DNA from: Casuarina equisetifolia
Taxonomy: Eukaryota; Streptophyta; Magnoliopsida; Fagales; Casuarinaceae
Direction: 5' to 3'
DNA length: 64,000 nt
Assembly: GCA_028551475.1 (NCBI GenBank)
Contig: CM052357.1
Span: 22,548,451 to 22,612,450 of the forward strand
How positions within the stretch are numbered: the stretch's first letter is position 1; each line of letters begins with the position of its first letter. This document shows, piece by piece, positions 13,278 through 26,013 of the stretch. The notes under the pieces were generated by a model. It was not told the DNA's origin. It searched no databases and saw nothing but the letters and a program-made list of their open reading frames with translations. The translations under genes were made by a program, and so were the position numbers.

Positions 13278-15372
13278 TGATGCCAAAGCAAAGGAATTTC
13301 ACGTTACAGAGAAATTCGACCGTTATAAACCTCCCTCTCGTTTAATGGGAATTAAAAACGCACGCCAAAGATTGATTGGAAGCTATGCTCACAACTGCTG
13401 AAGTTCTGACGGTCTCCAAGATTGTAAGCTTTTTCCTTTTTAACCTGCTCCTCAGCTCTCGATGTCTAAACTCTACGTCATGTCCATGGCTATATATGCG
13501 CTTCGTTGCCCACAGAGAACCACGGGTTTAGACCTTAAACTCCTGACGTCGACATCTCTCGGTCGGTCGCCTGGAACGGGAGGCGCCATTGCTAATTTTA
13601 AATTCTTTCCTGTTTGCTGCTGGTTCCTACTGTTTCACCTGACCAAGGAATATTATCAGTAGCATGACGTGCTCCTCCAAATTTTATAATTAGCGTATCT
13701 GCGCTTAAGAACCACCATGTTTTCGCATGAACGTGGACCTTTCCCGTCAACCATTCTCTATAGTGATGAAACTACGCTAAACACAAGGAACGATTTATCA
13801 TTCTACTCCAAGAAAGTAAGCAAATTGGTTGACCAAAATAAGGAAGATAGAGGCAAAACCGAATGCGTTCTCCGTAGAACTGGATGGAAACTTTGGAGCA
13901 TTTGCAAGAAATTCTACGATGGGTTGAAAGCGATTACGTTGGGCGCGATGCTGTGGACAGGGAGGACGGAGACTTGTCATCACCACATCCGCACGCCAAA
14001 ACCTCAAAGCAGCTCAGTTCGACAGTTGCAGAAATGGAAAACCATAAACACAAGAACACAGGAATCATTCAACAACATTGACTGGGAACAACTCAAAATT
14101 GATAATTTAGGATAATATTTTCTAACATTGGACCAAATGCAGGTCGCTTTTCATAATCCTTAAGGTCAAAGACAAATGCTACGGACAGATTAAATAATGG
14201 TGGTTATGAGGATCCCGATGTAAACATACCTTGAAAGCATCCAATCCTGTGCAAATGAACTTAAGATATTTCGTAGAAATTTCCCGTAAAATCAAATTAG
14301 ACAATAAAAAATAACAGTTTCTAACATTAAACCAAATGCTGGTCAGTTTCTTAATCCTTAGGGTCAAAGAAAAATGCAATGGACAGACTAAGAACAATGT
14401 CAATGACGACCCCTAGAAAGCACTCACCACCCGGTAAATGAGCTAAGATTGTAGAAGTCCTCTGACAAATTAAAAATGCAATCTAGAATACGTCAGTCTC
14501 CATTGTCAAACAATCAAAAATAAGTAGTTTCTTTGAAAGAGCTTCTTTTTGGGGGTGCAGGGTGTGCAGCTAAGGGGAAGAGTGGATCTAACAATTTTTG
14601 GGAGAACATTAAGTGTATAAGTAGGAGTAAAAAATTAATCACTTACTTATAAAGCACACAGAGAAAATTAATCATGCAATACGTGCAACTATATAGTGGC
14701 TTGACAACGGGAAACACGACCACATCCAATGTCATGTTGTCTATTTTACGATGTTTTGAGGAGGAAAAGGTCATTTTGTTAGGACATGCAACGAGCATTT
14801 GCGAGATAAACTTTAAGCAAAAAGGTAATCTTCGAGCAGACAATCATGAAAATAGCTCTACTTCTATATATGAAGGAATTGAGTTTCAGTAAATAATTCT
14901 GTAACAGGATGAAAGTTAAACAGTAGGCATTTGCGGGAATCACAGAAATACATAGACAAAAAATAATGGCCCCGGTAAGATGATGGACTAATCCATTTTG
15001 TTGATGTGCAATGTAAAATTCCTAGAAACCATCTATTCTCAAACCAAAGATCAGCAAAAGTAATTCTGCTAGCAAATGTAGGATTCTTTTCATGGTTATT
15101 TCCACAACCGGGCTAAAACTCTCTAAGTTTGAATAGTATGCATCACATGCCTTGAAAGGTCCAGCAACTGGAAAAGTTTGGTCATTTTAGCGCAGAAAAA
15201 CTTTTGCCATACATCTTTTCCGTCATTTGGATCTCTATCAAGAACGAATAATGTACAAGACCAAGCCGAGATTTAAAATGAGGTGGTAATAAGCTCCTCC
15301 ATAATTCTCTAATGGTGTTAGCTGGCCTGTGCTGGTTTCTACCATGAGCGTCTTTAGAATTCTGAGTCAGAA
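13278..15372. other. Upstream region of ABCA copy 1
   Basis: No gene is supported here; the open frames are not conserved as proteins between the two copies. The first 235 nt upstream of the start codon match copy 2 closely. After that, 13514-13640 does not align with copy 2, and homology resumes near 13645. A TATATA run at 13491-13496 on the minus strand, about 214 nt from the start codon, is a possible TATA box. Similarity to 36966-38590 continues to the PPR remnant. Confidence 0.6.
13490..13497 (-). promoter_or_regulatory. Possible TATA box of ABCA copy 1
   Basis: The minus strand reads CATATATAGCC about 214 nt upstream of the start codon. The matching position in copy 2 is the weaker GATATATTACC. 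No transcript start is known, so this rests on motif and position only. Confidence 0.3.
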
Positions 15373-16040
15373 TTTAAGTCATAACTAGCTGAAGTTGACT
15401 GCATTGCCAACCGATCAAGAATGCGACAAACCTCATTAGATGTAGGATGTGATGTAACCAACTAAAAACTTGTGCATTTTATTGTCCATTTCTATCCAAC
15501 TACATGCAGTGGTTTTCTGAACTCTATTAATTCTCATCAAATTCGTCACCCTCAAGGCTCCTTGCCGTCTGCCAGCACTTGCATATATGTTGGAAAGAAG
15601 GATGTAGTTCCCAAAGTATTCAGGCTCGAGCTCTAGCAACTTCTTGACCGAGAGCTCTGTAACCTCTACATCTGAATGGATTCTCCAAGCACTGGGTAAG
15701 GTGCCCCATGTCACAACATTAGGATCCACTTCCATTCCGCATATGAACTCATAGGCCTCTTTCAGTATCCCAGATCTAAAGAAGAGGTCCACAATACAAG
15801 CATGATGTTCTATAGTTGGTGTAATCTCATAATCAAATTCACGCTTCTGGAAAACTGAAGCCCTAATTTAACAAGATCTACATGGTTGCAAGCAGTCAAT
15901 ATCCCCACAAATGTTATGTCATTGGTATTACTCCAATATCTTTCATTTCCTGATAAAGATTAATGGCATCCTCTACAAAACCATTGGCTGCTAGACCTAC
16001 AATCACCTAACTTCAAGTAACAATATTTTTATGAGGCATT
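15373..16040 (-). pseudogene. Truncated PPR gene remnant, 3' part only
   Basis: On the minus strand this matches roughly residues 390-622 of the intact PPR gene at 38598-40466, including the E-type C-terminal region (NRVQKTTACSWIEMDNK). It is broken. There is no start and no N-terminal half. About 2 nt are lost where the intact gene reads KFLVGDTSHP, so the frame runs out at 15436, and the region near 15790-15860 is also shifted. The 5' edge near 16040 is abrupt and copia sequence follows. This is best read as the partial gene carried along by the segmental duplication. Confidence 0.88.
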
Positions 16041-18845
16041 GTAAGAAGCTAAGAGAATGGAGAGGAAGTCTACAAGTGACCAAATTGGACCTATATTCTA
16101 CTATATTGATTTGTACAATGTTAGGCTTGTGTTTATTGGCCACAATTCTGTTATGTGTAAGAAAGGCATATGTGCACAATAATTACAATAAATTAAGCCT
16201 AATTGTAGGACCTAATATGGTAACAAGTTTGGTAAATTCTCTACACATCTATACTCTCTCTCAAACCAGAGACTTGAATAAATCAAATATGTCAAACATG
16301 GAGAGAATGTGTCAATGTTACCTACTATAAAGTGCTTTCATTGATAAATAGGCAAGATGTTCTTTGATAGAGACATGCCATGTAGCAATGACTCATTGTT
16401 GAAGCTTTCCTCCCATATAATGACATTCAAATTCAATATGCTTTATACGCTTATGGGAGATTGGATTTTTTGTGATTTTTTTTGTAGGTTTATTCTCACA
16501 ATGTAGTAGTGTCCAATACTTATAAGAAAACCAAAATCTTTAAACAACTAGATGATCCATACTATCTCACAAGTAATAACCTATATGACTTGATTTCTAC
16601 TTCTGTGGGATGAAAATGAGACAATAGATTGCTTTTTAGATCACCATGACATCAAGGAATTGCCAAGCATAATGCAAAAATCCTATGGCATACCTCCTTG
16701 TCATAAAGCGTGTGTTATAGTTAGAGTCATAATACACTTGTAGTTTAAACTTTGATGAATATGGGAACATAAAGCCAAGCCTTAAACAACTTTTAAGGTA
16801 CCTAATTAACTTTAAAGTTGCCTTCATGTGAGATTGTTTCGCATCATGCATGAATTGACTGAGAAGTTAAATTGAAAATGTAATGTTAGGCCTAGTGAAA
16901 TTCAAATAAATTAACCATCCAACTAACATCTAATAAATTAATAACTCTACAAGAGATGGGTCATCCAATTTTCTTTTGAATTACCATCATACTTAATGCT
17001 TATAAACTTCTTGTTCTACCTTATTGGGACCATTAATAGCTTGGAATTGGCTAGTCTTGCTTTAAAAACCAACTCTAGTTTGTACTTCCATTAACTTAAG
17101 GAAATTCTTTATGGAGAATAAGCAATCTTGATACCTAAGAAAAATTTTAACTAGCCAAGATCTTTCATGAAGAAAATAGCGTGCAAATACTTTTTAAGGT
17201 CTAAAATGGTGGTCTAACTATTCCTTGTAATTAATATGCCGTCAATGTAAATGAGTAAGGCCACAAAAGAACCACCTTTAGTCTTGGTGAATAAGGAGTA
17301 ATCATGACATGACTAAATGAAGTCATACACAATCAATGCTCTAGTGAATTTTGCATTCCATCAACAAGATGTTTGCTTAAACCCATAAAGGAATTTACAC
17401 ATTAACATACAAGATGCTTCCTTTAATTGCAAAATTTAGGGAAAGCTCCATATACATCTCTTCTAAGAGTTCATCATAAACAAAGGCATTCTGAACGTCT
17501 ATCTAATAGAATGTCCAATGATTAACAGTAGTAATAATGATAATAAGGCATAGCATGCTTTCCTATATAGGAGAAAGTGTCTTGATAATTCATACTCTTG
17601 CATTGACTCAAGCCTTTTGCTACCAACCAAGCCTTGCATCGCTCAATAGAACCATTGGCATAATACTTCATCTTTTAAACCTACTTATATCCAATAAGAT
17701 GATGAACAACAAGCAAAGGTACCACATCCTGTGGATGATCCTCAAGAGCAACAAGTTCAACATCCATAACTACAATATAATTAAGATTGGTAATGGCTTT
17801 CTAGTAAGTGGAACATTCTTAAATGGCAAAAATGGAGGTAATGAAGTATTGATAAGGAAGGTAACATTGGTTAAAGGAAACATAGTTAGAAATGGGATGA
17901 GGTGTAGGACAAGGTAAAAAGGGTAATACATAGGTAATCTAAACTCCAAATCAAAGGTCAAGTAATATGACTAAACTATCATAGAGAAACACCCATAAGG
18001 GCATCTGTGAATGAGTCAAGAGAGACAATATAAGGTGGAAGTGAAGGTGTAGGTTTAGGATTAAAGAAATCAAGCAACAAGTAAAGTAGACAAAGTATAT
18101 GTATCATCAACTAGTATGACAAGAGTCAACAAGGCCACCTAGCTATCCGAGGAGGACATAAACTAAGGACAAAAAGGAAAAATTATTTCTTAGAAAACCA
18201 CATCTTAACTAATAACAAATTTTCTAGAATGGAGATTATATAAGCAATAGTATTTCTGTGAAAGAGGTTAACTTATACAAACACAAGGAAATACCCAAGG
18301 ACTAAAAATTTTTCATTGGCTCATAAGGTGGTGGCTTAGCAATGACACCTAAAAACATAAAAATGGTCAAGAATAAGAGGTTTCCTAACCAATTTTTCAA
18401 AAAGGCTAACGCCATACAAAGAAGGTGAAAGGATGCAGTTAATGATATAAATGGTGATGAGAAGGCATTCCACCCACCTTTAAAAAAATTAAAAAGGAAT
18501 ATAAGCCTAAAACATTAAGGATTGTGTCATGTCTAACAAGTGTCGATACATGCATTCAATGACTCCGTTTTGTTGAGGATTGTGAATACAAAAGGTTTCA
18601 TGAAGGATACCTTTTATGAAAAGAAAAGATTGATATTCAAATAAATAAATAAAAATTAGTACATCATTATAGCATTGCAATAGACAACCAAAAAACCAAA
18701 TTAAGTATGGACTGTGGAGATAAAATATTGAATATTAGAAAGAAAAAAAAAAACTTGGCTTTTGAAATGGAGAAATCCTTAAAGATATTTCTATGTTTTA
18801 TGATAGGCTAAGTTGATTTTAGAGATTTTGGCCTCATTTGAGATC
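16041..18845 (-). mobile_element. Decayed Ty1-copia fragment, integrase to RNase H
   Basis: Minus-strand reading in changing frames gives copia domains in order from high to low coordinates. Integrase C-terminal part with PQQNGVIE-like text lies near 18540-18610. The reverse transcriptase start block lies near 17640-17780 (NGSIERCKAWLVAK). DVQNAF-Y-ELLEEMYME follows near 17420-17520. The RNase H region (LIRYLKSCLRLGFMFP, then YYDSNYN) lies near 16640-16830. Many stops show it is inactive. Its right end abuts the plus-strand copia element. Confidence 0.78.
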
Positions 18846-18849
18846 AAAT

Positions 18850-21800
18850 TTTTCTAACAATTGGTATCAAAGTCACTTTAGCTTTATTTAAAACATGAAA
18901 TTGTTATAATACAAGCCTAGGATGAAAGATTTAAGTTTATGTTTCTAGGTTCATGGGTATCAAAGATACCCATTTTAACCAAATCCAATACCTAGAGGCA
19001 CCAAATCATAGTAACGACCCCACCGTTGGTCATGGCATCACAAGAATTATAAGTGTCGCCATTGAAGACCAAATTTGTGGTAAATTAACTTGACTTAAAC
19101 AAGTCAAATTTGGTTTTTTACCATCAATTGCTCATATGGAATGGGTATTTAGTCATTTAGGTTGTCATGTGTTCATCGTGCACCAATGCATAAGCAAAGG
19201 TCAAAATCAACCATAGAACATGCCAAACTGGTTGTGAACGACCATATCAATGTTGAATTGACCAATATAATACCTAACAAATTCTAAACTGAGTTTGAGT
19301 CAAGTTGGACCAATAGTGTGTTTTGATGGCACATAAAGGCATGTGGGAGGTCATTTAGGCCCAAATTTCATCAATTATTCTCATTTGGAGAATTTACAAG
19401 CCTATAAATGATTTTTGAAATTTTAAGGCATATTAAAATCATAATATTGTTGTTTTTGAATGAAAATGATCTGTCATATATCAATTTTTAAAATGATTTG
19501 TTTCATGGCCATGATTAATCCAAATAAGTGATCTATCATATATTAAGCTATACATATTTGCGTGCTTGATTGTATGTTTAACTTATCAATTTTCAAAACA
19601 TGTGATATTATAATATTTGATGTAGCGTCAATGGTAGTGCAATTTTGACATAAATTGTCCTTAGTCTATGGAATTCAATTACACTTAAGTTAGTGAGATA
19701 AAGTCTATACCTCATGGTATAAGGGAGTTTCATGATTCAACTTGGTTGTGATTACCAACGCAGCATTTTTCTTGGTTAGATTGTGGGATATCCATCTTAT
19801 GTAGTAAAGGGTTGTCTCTAGTTCTGATACACAATTATTGGCCCAATGGAGATAATTGTGTGTTAGGATTTAAAGGCATGCACAATTTCCATATGCATAA
19901 GTTCAAGTTAATCTAATGGTCTAGGTAATCTATACATCCAATGGTGTTGGATTGTGAGAACTAGAATGTTTTCATGGCTGCAAATTATATAGGAGAGTTT
20001 CTCATTACATGTTATGCATTTAATCCAATGGTGTTTGTACAATCATGTGTGTGAACTCTTTAATAGTATACTCACATGATGCTAATTTTATGTATAAAAG
20101 TCACATTCTTCATCAATAACTTCTCTGCTAACAACTCAATAACATGATTAAGATTAAAGTCTATATGAAGCCTAACTTTCATAATGAAAAGACGACATAA
20201 AGTTAACCATGTAAATGGCAAATATACATTTTGCTTTGTAATGATAGACCAACAAATCTCATTAATTAAGGTAGTGAAACTAATAAGTTGGTTTGTGCAA
20301 CATAATTGAAAAGTAGTTTCACTTGTTCACTACACATGAAGAGTTCAACTAAATATTTCTTGAAATGTGATTTTTCCATTTAGTACGCTACTAATTAATT
20401 TACAAAAGTAATGATACTAAGGTATTGTGTTTCATCAAATAAGGAATCTTCTATTAAGAATTTTTTTTTCTTTTGATAGGATGGTTATAGAGATGTTAAA
20501 GACCATAATTGAAAGATGTTATGTTGTCAAATTTAAACTCCAATGCCAATGAAGGTAAATGGTCTAAATTTGATACTTATAAAGATACTTGAAACATCAC
20601 TAATGGTTTCAAGTCGTTTAATAACATGTTAAGGGCCATGTGAACGTCCTTTAAGAAAGATGGTGATTATTACTTCTTCTATAAGAAGAATGGTGATTAG
20701 AAAAAGGACTAAGACAAAAGAAATAAAACTTGATTATCTAAATCTAAGTCTAAAGGTAATAATACTTTGACATTTAGTTATGAATCTAGTATATCATAAG
20801 CCCTATCCAATTTTTGGGAGCTAGATAGTGGTACAACTTATTATGTTGCTTTTACCACGTAGTGATTCATAAACAAGAGAAAGCTAAATAAGAATAAACT
20901 AAAACTTACAATTAGGAATAAAGTGCAAAGGGGAGATGTTTTGATTTTGGTTAAAATTATATAAAGAAACATTCTTTATATACCATCATTTAGACAAAAT
21001 TGGATTTACGTTCAAACATATGCAACTACTATCTTAGAATAAAGAACTCTATGGTTAATTTGTTTTTTAATTCAAATAAGATTGGTTGTTGTAATGTGTC
21101 ATATGTTTTATCCAAATTATGTTAAACTCCCCATGAAATCTATGTCTTATAAAGTATTATTCCTAACAAGAACATCTATCTAAAGTAAAATCTTATACTT
21201 TATGACATAAGTGATTGATCACATTTTTAGAAAAAGAATAGAAAGGTTGAAAAAGTTTCACATCCTTCTTACACTTAAAGATAATTTAGAAATTCTAGAG
21301 ATTATAGCAAAAGTAAAATAACCAAGATAAAATAGTAGTTTGTAGTATATGATTCTAACCTATTGGAGGTCATACTTAGTGATATAAATGACCCCTTTGT
21401 AGCGAAATTGTGTTGGAATTTTTATTTCATCATATTATAGTTTTTTTTTTTAACTATTGTGAACTATAATTGATTAAGGAAAGGTTTGAAATCCTTGAGA
21501 GATCAAGGTCATTAAGACTAAAGTTGAGTAACATGAAAAGGAAAATTATCAAGTTTATTGGATCTAACTGTGGTGTAAGTATTTAGGTAAAGATAACAAT
21601 TTTAAAAAGCCTAAGGATTATTGCCAAATGCTTCAAGGACTCTAATATAGCTAATAAATTCACTATGCTTAGGAATCTTGAGCTATATGGTGCAAGTGAA
21701 AGTTATAACTGCACATTTTTAGATATTACAAAAAATATGGTTAGTGAGACAAATTTACTAGGTATTCAATGGAAGGAACTTTGACTATCATCTTATACAT

Positions 21801-24090
21801 CCTCAATAGTGTTCCTCTCAAATTTACTTCACTAACACTTTACAAGTGTTGGATTGAAAGTAAGGATTTTAACCATATTAAAGTTTAGGGTGTCTAATGG
21901 AAGTGAGTTTACATGATCCCACATGAAATAAGCTACACTTAAGAACCATTTAATGTTATTTTGTATTCTACCCAAATCACTTAAAAGGATATCAACTAAA
22001 TAATCCTAAAATGGAGGTGCGAGAATTGTGTTATCAAACAACAAAGTCTCTAGAACCCAATGTGGTTAAGAAAGATAGTCATTCTTAAACCATAAAAAAT
22101 AGTAATAAAATTAATGTGACTGTGTCATTCCATCTTCCTATACAAATGGATGTAAAGCCTATTACTCTAAAACTTAGACTTTATGAGGTAAGTGATTTTG
22201 TTGTTGAAATAGCTTTGACTAAGGTTTCTCATGTCCTAAGATCTAACACTAAAGGTTCCACTTAGGAAATTCACTAGCAAGAGTAGATTAACTATAAATC
22301 CAAATAACTTAGTTTTTTTGGAAGAACATAACTATGACATTGGTATTATGGTAAACTTAGTTACTTAGATAAAATTTTGTTATAGCCCTTAATTAAATTT
22401 GTGGTTAGATATGATGAAAGATAAAATACAATCAATGAAACATAATGAGATATGAGATCTTGTTGAATTGCATAAAAGTTGCAAACCTAATTGTTGCAAT
22501 TGGTTGTAAAATACAATAAGAGCTTAGAAATGATTAAAGCTAAACTAGTAGCTAAGGAATTTATTTAAAAAGAAGAAAAAGACTGTAATGAAACTTTCTT
22601 TTAATCTTTTTGAAAGACTTTTAAAATAATCATGACATTAGTAACTCATTTTGTTAAGGAGTTTTGTCAAATGAATGTAAAATAAAGACCACCTTTCTAA
22701 ATAAAGCTCTTAATGAGGAAGTTTACATCGCATAACCTAAATATTTTGCTTTTCAATGGTGTTGATCATCTCGTGTATAAACTTGTTTAGTTTATTTATT
22801 AACCTAAACAAGTTTATTTATTGTCCTAAACATACTTCCCAAAAATAGTACCTAAAGTTTAACAATTTAATAACTTCATGAGATTTTATGGGAAACATGG
22901 TTGATCACTATAAAAATACGAAGATTAGCATAAGTACACCAATTATCCTTTACATGGATAATATATTGTCTTATAAGCAATAATAAAGGGTTACTCCATA
23001 AGGCAAAGAGATTGTTATAAATATAATTTGATATGAAAGATCTTAGTGAGATAACTTTTTTCCTAAAAATTGAAATTTATATGGGTCATTCTTGTCAATT
23101 ATTAAGTCTTTCTCAAATGGCATAAATTAATCATATTTCAAAAAGGTTTAGTATGCAAGATGGTGATCTTGGAACAATTTAGTTCCTAAAATTGATAAAT
23201 TAAGCCTATTGCAATGCCCAAAAAGTAAAATTGAGAAGGAGTCAATAAAAAAAGTACCAAAAATAGTGCACTTGGAAGTATGATGTGTGCTCAAGTTTCC
23301 ACTAGGTTGTTTTTTCTTTTGAAAAAAATATTCTTGACAAATATTAGTTAGACCCTAACCATGATCATTGAGTTATTATCAAGAAGGTTATGAGATATTT
23401 AATGAGGACAAGGAATTATATATGTTGATCCATAAACAGATAGATTACATGTAGTTGTTTGGCATACCAATTTAGACTTTGTAAATTGCTAGGATAATTA
23501 GAACACTACATCAAGAAACATCATTATATGGTAAGAAGGGTAATGTTGTAGAAAAATACGAGACAAAAAAAATTAATAACATCTTCAACCATACAAGGAA
23601 TTTGAAGCAGTTACTTAAGTGTTTTAGTTAATGAACCTCATTAAGGACAAAGTCACAAAGAATTGACAGACTCATAAAGAGTTGTAAGAATCATAAGGAA
23701 ATTGATAGAATATGTTCTAGTTATTGTACTTATTTAATTATATTGTGATAATAAAGCTATTATGTTGTTTATTAACAATAATAAAGATATCACAAGGTCT
23801 AAGCATATAGAAGTTTAATTTTAACCATAAAGAAAAAGGTTAAAATGGATGACATCACAATAGAGTACATTGACACAAATGTTATGGTTGCTAACCCACT
23901 ATTAAAGACCTTTGCCCTTGTATTTTTAAAGAGACGTCATCAGTTTGGGATTAGGAGGATCATAAGATGTAGATAACTAGTAGGAGTTCCTTTTGTATTT
24001 GTACTATGAAATAAAGTTGCATTCGTATTGTTTACCATAAGGAAAACTTGTTTCTCGTGATATATAATGATTGCATGTATAATACTTGAA
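18850..24090 (+). mobile_element. Decayed, nearly full-length Ty1-copia element
   Basis: A primer-binding-like site, TGGTATCAAAGTC, at 18862-18874 resembles the complement of the initiator tRNA-Met 3' end, and is preceded by a CA that could end an LTR. Plus-strand reading then gives a gag knuckle region near 20640-20720, the protease motif W-LDSGTT near 20815-20840, an integrase region near 21350-21960, the reverse transcriptase region with TTFLNKALNEEVYIA near 22690-22730, and RNase H with YCDNKA, NNNK and SKHIEV near 23740-23815. Stops occur throughout, so no product is expected. LTR limits could not be fixed by eye. Confidence 0.75.
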
Positions 24091-24109
24091 TTCATTAAGT
24101 CATGTAAAA

Positions 24110-25500
24110 CACATAAGTGTTTTGACAGTTTATCACCTCATGCTAATTAAATCCCTTGGCCATAAGGTAGGCCTTATAGCTCTTAATAGTGTCATCAACA
24201 CAATGCTTCATTTTATAGACTTGTTTACATTTGATAGGATGACAATTAAAGGATAAGGAAAACACATTCCATGTATGATTGGCTTCAAAAGCATTAATTT
24301 TATTATCCATGACAACGATCCAATTGAGGTTAGTGACAACCTTTTGAAAAGTGGAAGGTTTTTGTATGGCATAGATGTTGGCAATGAAATGCTAATAGTA
24401 AGGTTGACATTTGCCAATGGAAAAGTAGTTGGAAATGGGATAAAAAATGGTAGATGTAGTGTCAAACAGGAAGAGGCACAGGCAATCAAAGCACTAGATA
24501 GGTGGATGAGTAACACAGCTATAACAGTGGAGTGTTGTGTCCAAGGAACAATCTGGAAGTGGGTCAAATGGGTCAAATGGGTCAAGTGAGTCAAAGGCTA
24601 TGGAGTTGGGTATAATAGATTCAAGTGTCAAAGGCTTAGATGCTAGAGAGTCAAGAATATTAGGTAGGTCGACCGGTAATAATGATGATGTATATGTATC
24701 GTTGAATCGCAAGTCTAGTGTTAATGGGGTAGTTAAACTATCTAAGGCCAAGGCAAATGATGAAAGAGAAAAGGAAAAAAAAATTCTTCAAAAATCGCAT
24801 ATCAACTAAAAAAATATCTTTTCAAGTTAAGATCATATAAGCAATAACCCTTTAAAGGAAGGTAACCCATGAAGATACAAGATAAGGTATGTAAACTGAA
24901 TTTGTCCTGTGCACCTAAGATAGTAGCATAAGACCAATATTCTAAAGTAAGGAAATTATTAATAATAGGTGGTTTTTCAAATAATTGTTCAAAAGGAATT
25001 AGCCAATATGAAAAGAAGAAAAGGGTAGGTAATTAATGAGATTTATGGCAATGAGTAGAGACCTCTCCTAAAATTGAGAAAAGATGTGGGTTTAAAACAT
25101 CAAGGCCCACAGTACATCTAACCAATGTCAATGCTTGCGTTTGACAATTCTATTTTGTTGTAGGGTGTGGACATAAAAGGTTTCACAAGAAATGTCTTTC
25201 ATGGATAAAAAGGTTTGATATTCACAGAAAAAAATTTTGGTCCCATTATGAACCAATGAAAGAAAATGTTGGATTTTAGAAAATATTTAACTATTGAAAT
25301 AAAGGAAAAATGTCCACATAACCCAAGAAAAATCATTCATAAAAGTTAAAAAATAACTTGCACCATCATTTGTGGGTGTCCGCTAAAGACCCAAAACATT
25401 CATATGAACCAACTCAAAGGTCGAAGTGATCTTGGAATGGCTTCCAGGAAAAATGATTCACGTATGTTTTACTAAAAGAAAAATTGGGCATGAAAATGAT
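24110..25500 (-). mobile_element. Decayed Ty1-copia fragment, integrase to reverse transcriptase start
   Basis: Minus-strand reading gives integrase text FELVHMNVLG and YFLTFMNDFSWVMWTFF near 25280-25420, TLQQNRIVKRKH near 25130-25170, and the reverse transcriptase start FEANHTWNVFSL then HPIKCKQVYKMKH near 24190-24290. It stops at that point, where the plus-strand element begins. A short 9-bp tandem repeat (gggtcaaat) lies near 24560-24590. It has the same orientation and type as the fragment at 16041-18845, but both contain the integrase-RT junction, so they are two separate insertions. Confidence 0.75.
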
Positions 25501-26013
25501 TTTGGGCAAGAAATAGATTTCCATGGATAGAATATGTTTTCAAAAATTTAGCAATTTCATAGCAAAGAACAGCAAGAAACCTAATGATCATAGTAATCCA
25601 TGATTTGCAGGATACCGCCGCTTAAATGTACAATTTTGCATTTTTGAAGATTCTTTCGAGCAACTGATATTTTTTAATTTTCTTTTCCATATGAATTCAA
25701 GTGTGTATGCATATAGGGTCACCTACAATATGAGAACCATGATATGACCTTCAAGCTTTCAGCCATAGGAATCGGAAAGGATATAAACCAAAAACATGTG
25801 TAACCTTAGAATTATATGACCTTCCTTAGTTTCTATAATGAAAATCTTTATACAGATATGTAGACTAAGTTACCCAAGATGAAAGCGGAAAATAGAAATA
25901 TAGATGCAGAAAGATGCAAACTATTCCAACAGCATCAACCACATTCCAAACCATAAGGGAAAATGATAACCAATCAGAAATACAAGTAATATGCAAGTAT
26001 CACTGACCAAATC

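Larger units (their letters stand above)
1905..16040. repeat. Segmental tandem duplication, unit 1
   Basis: This segment matches about 25545-39295 in the same orientation. The match starts in 3' flanking sequence of the ABCA gene (similar text near 1910-2000 and 25545-25640). It continues through all 18 ABCA exons and introns and the upstream region, and ends inside a PPR reading frame: the copies agree up to a shared gaggcat at about 16032-16038 and 39281-39287, then diverge. Unit 1 is followed at once by copia sequence, so the right end is either the original duplication junction or a later disruption. The units differ by many substitutions and by larger indels in introns 4 and 6 and in the promoter. 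Confidence 0.85.

Noticed and set aside
13717-14115. 132-codon open frame upstream of ABCA copy 1
   Set aside because: The matching place in unit 2 does not keep this frame, so there is no sign of a conserved protein.
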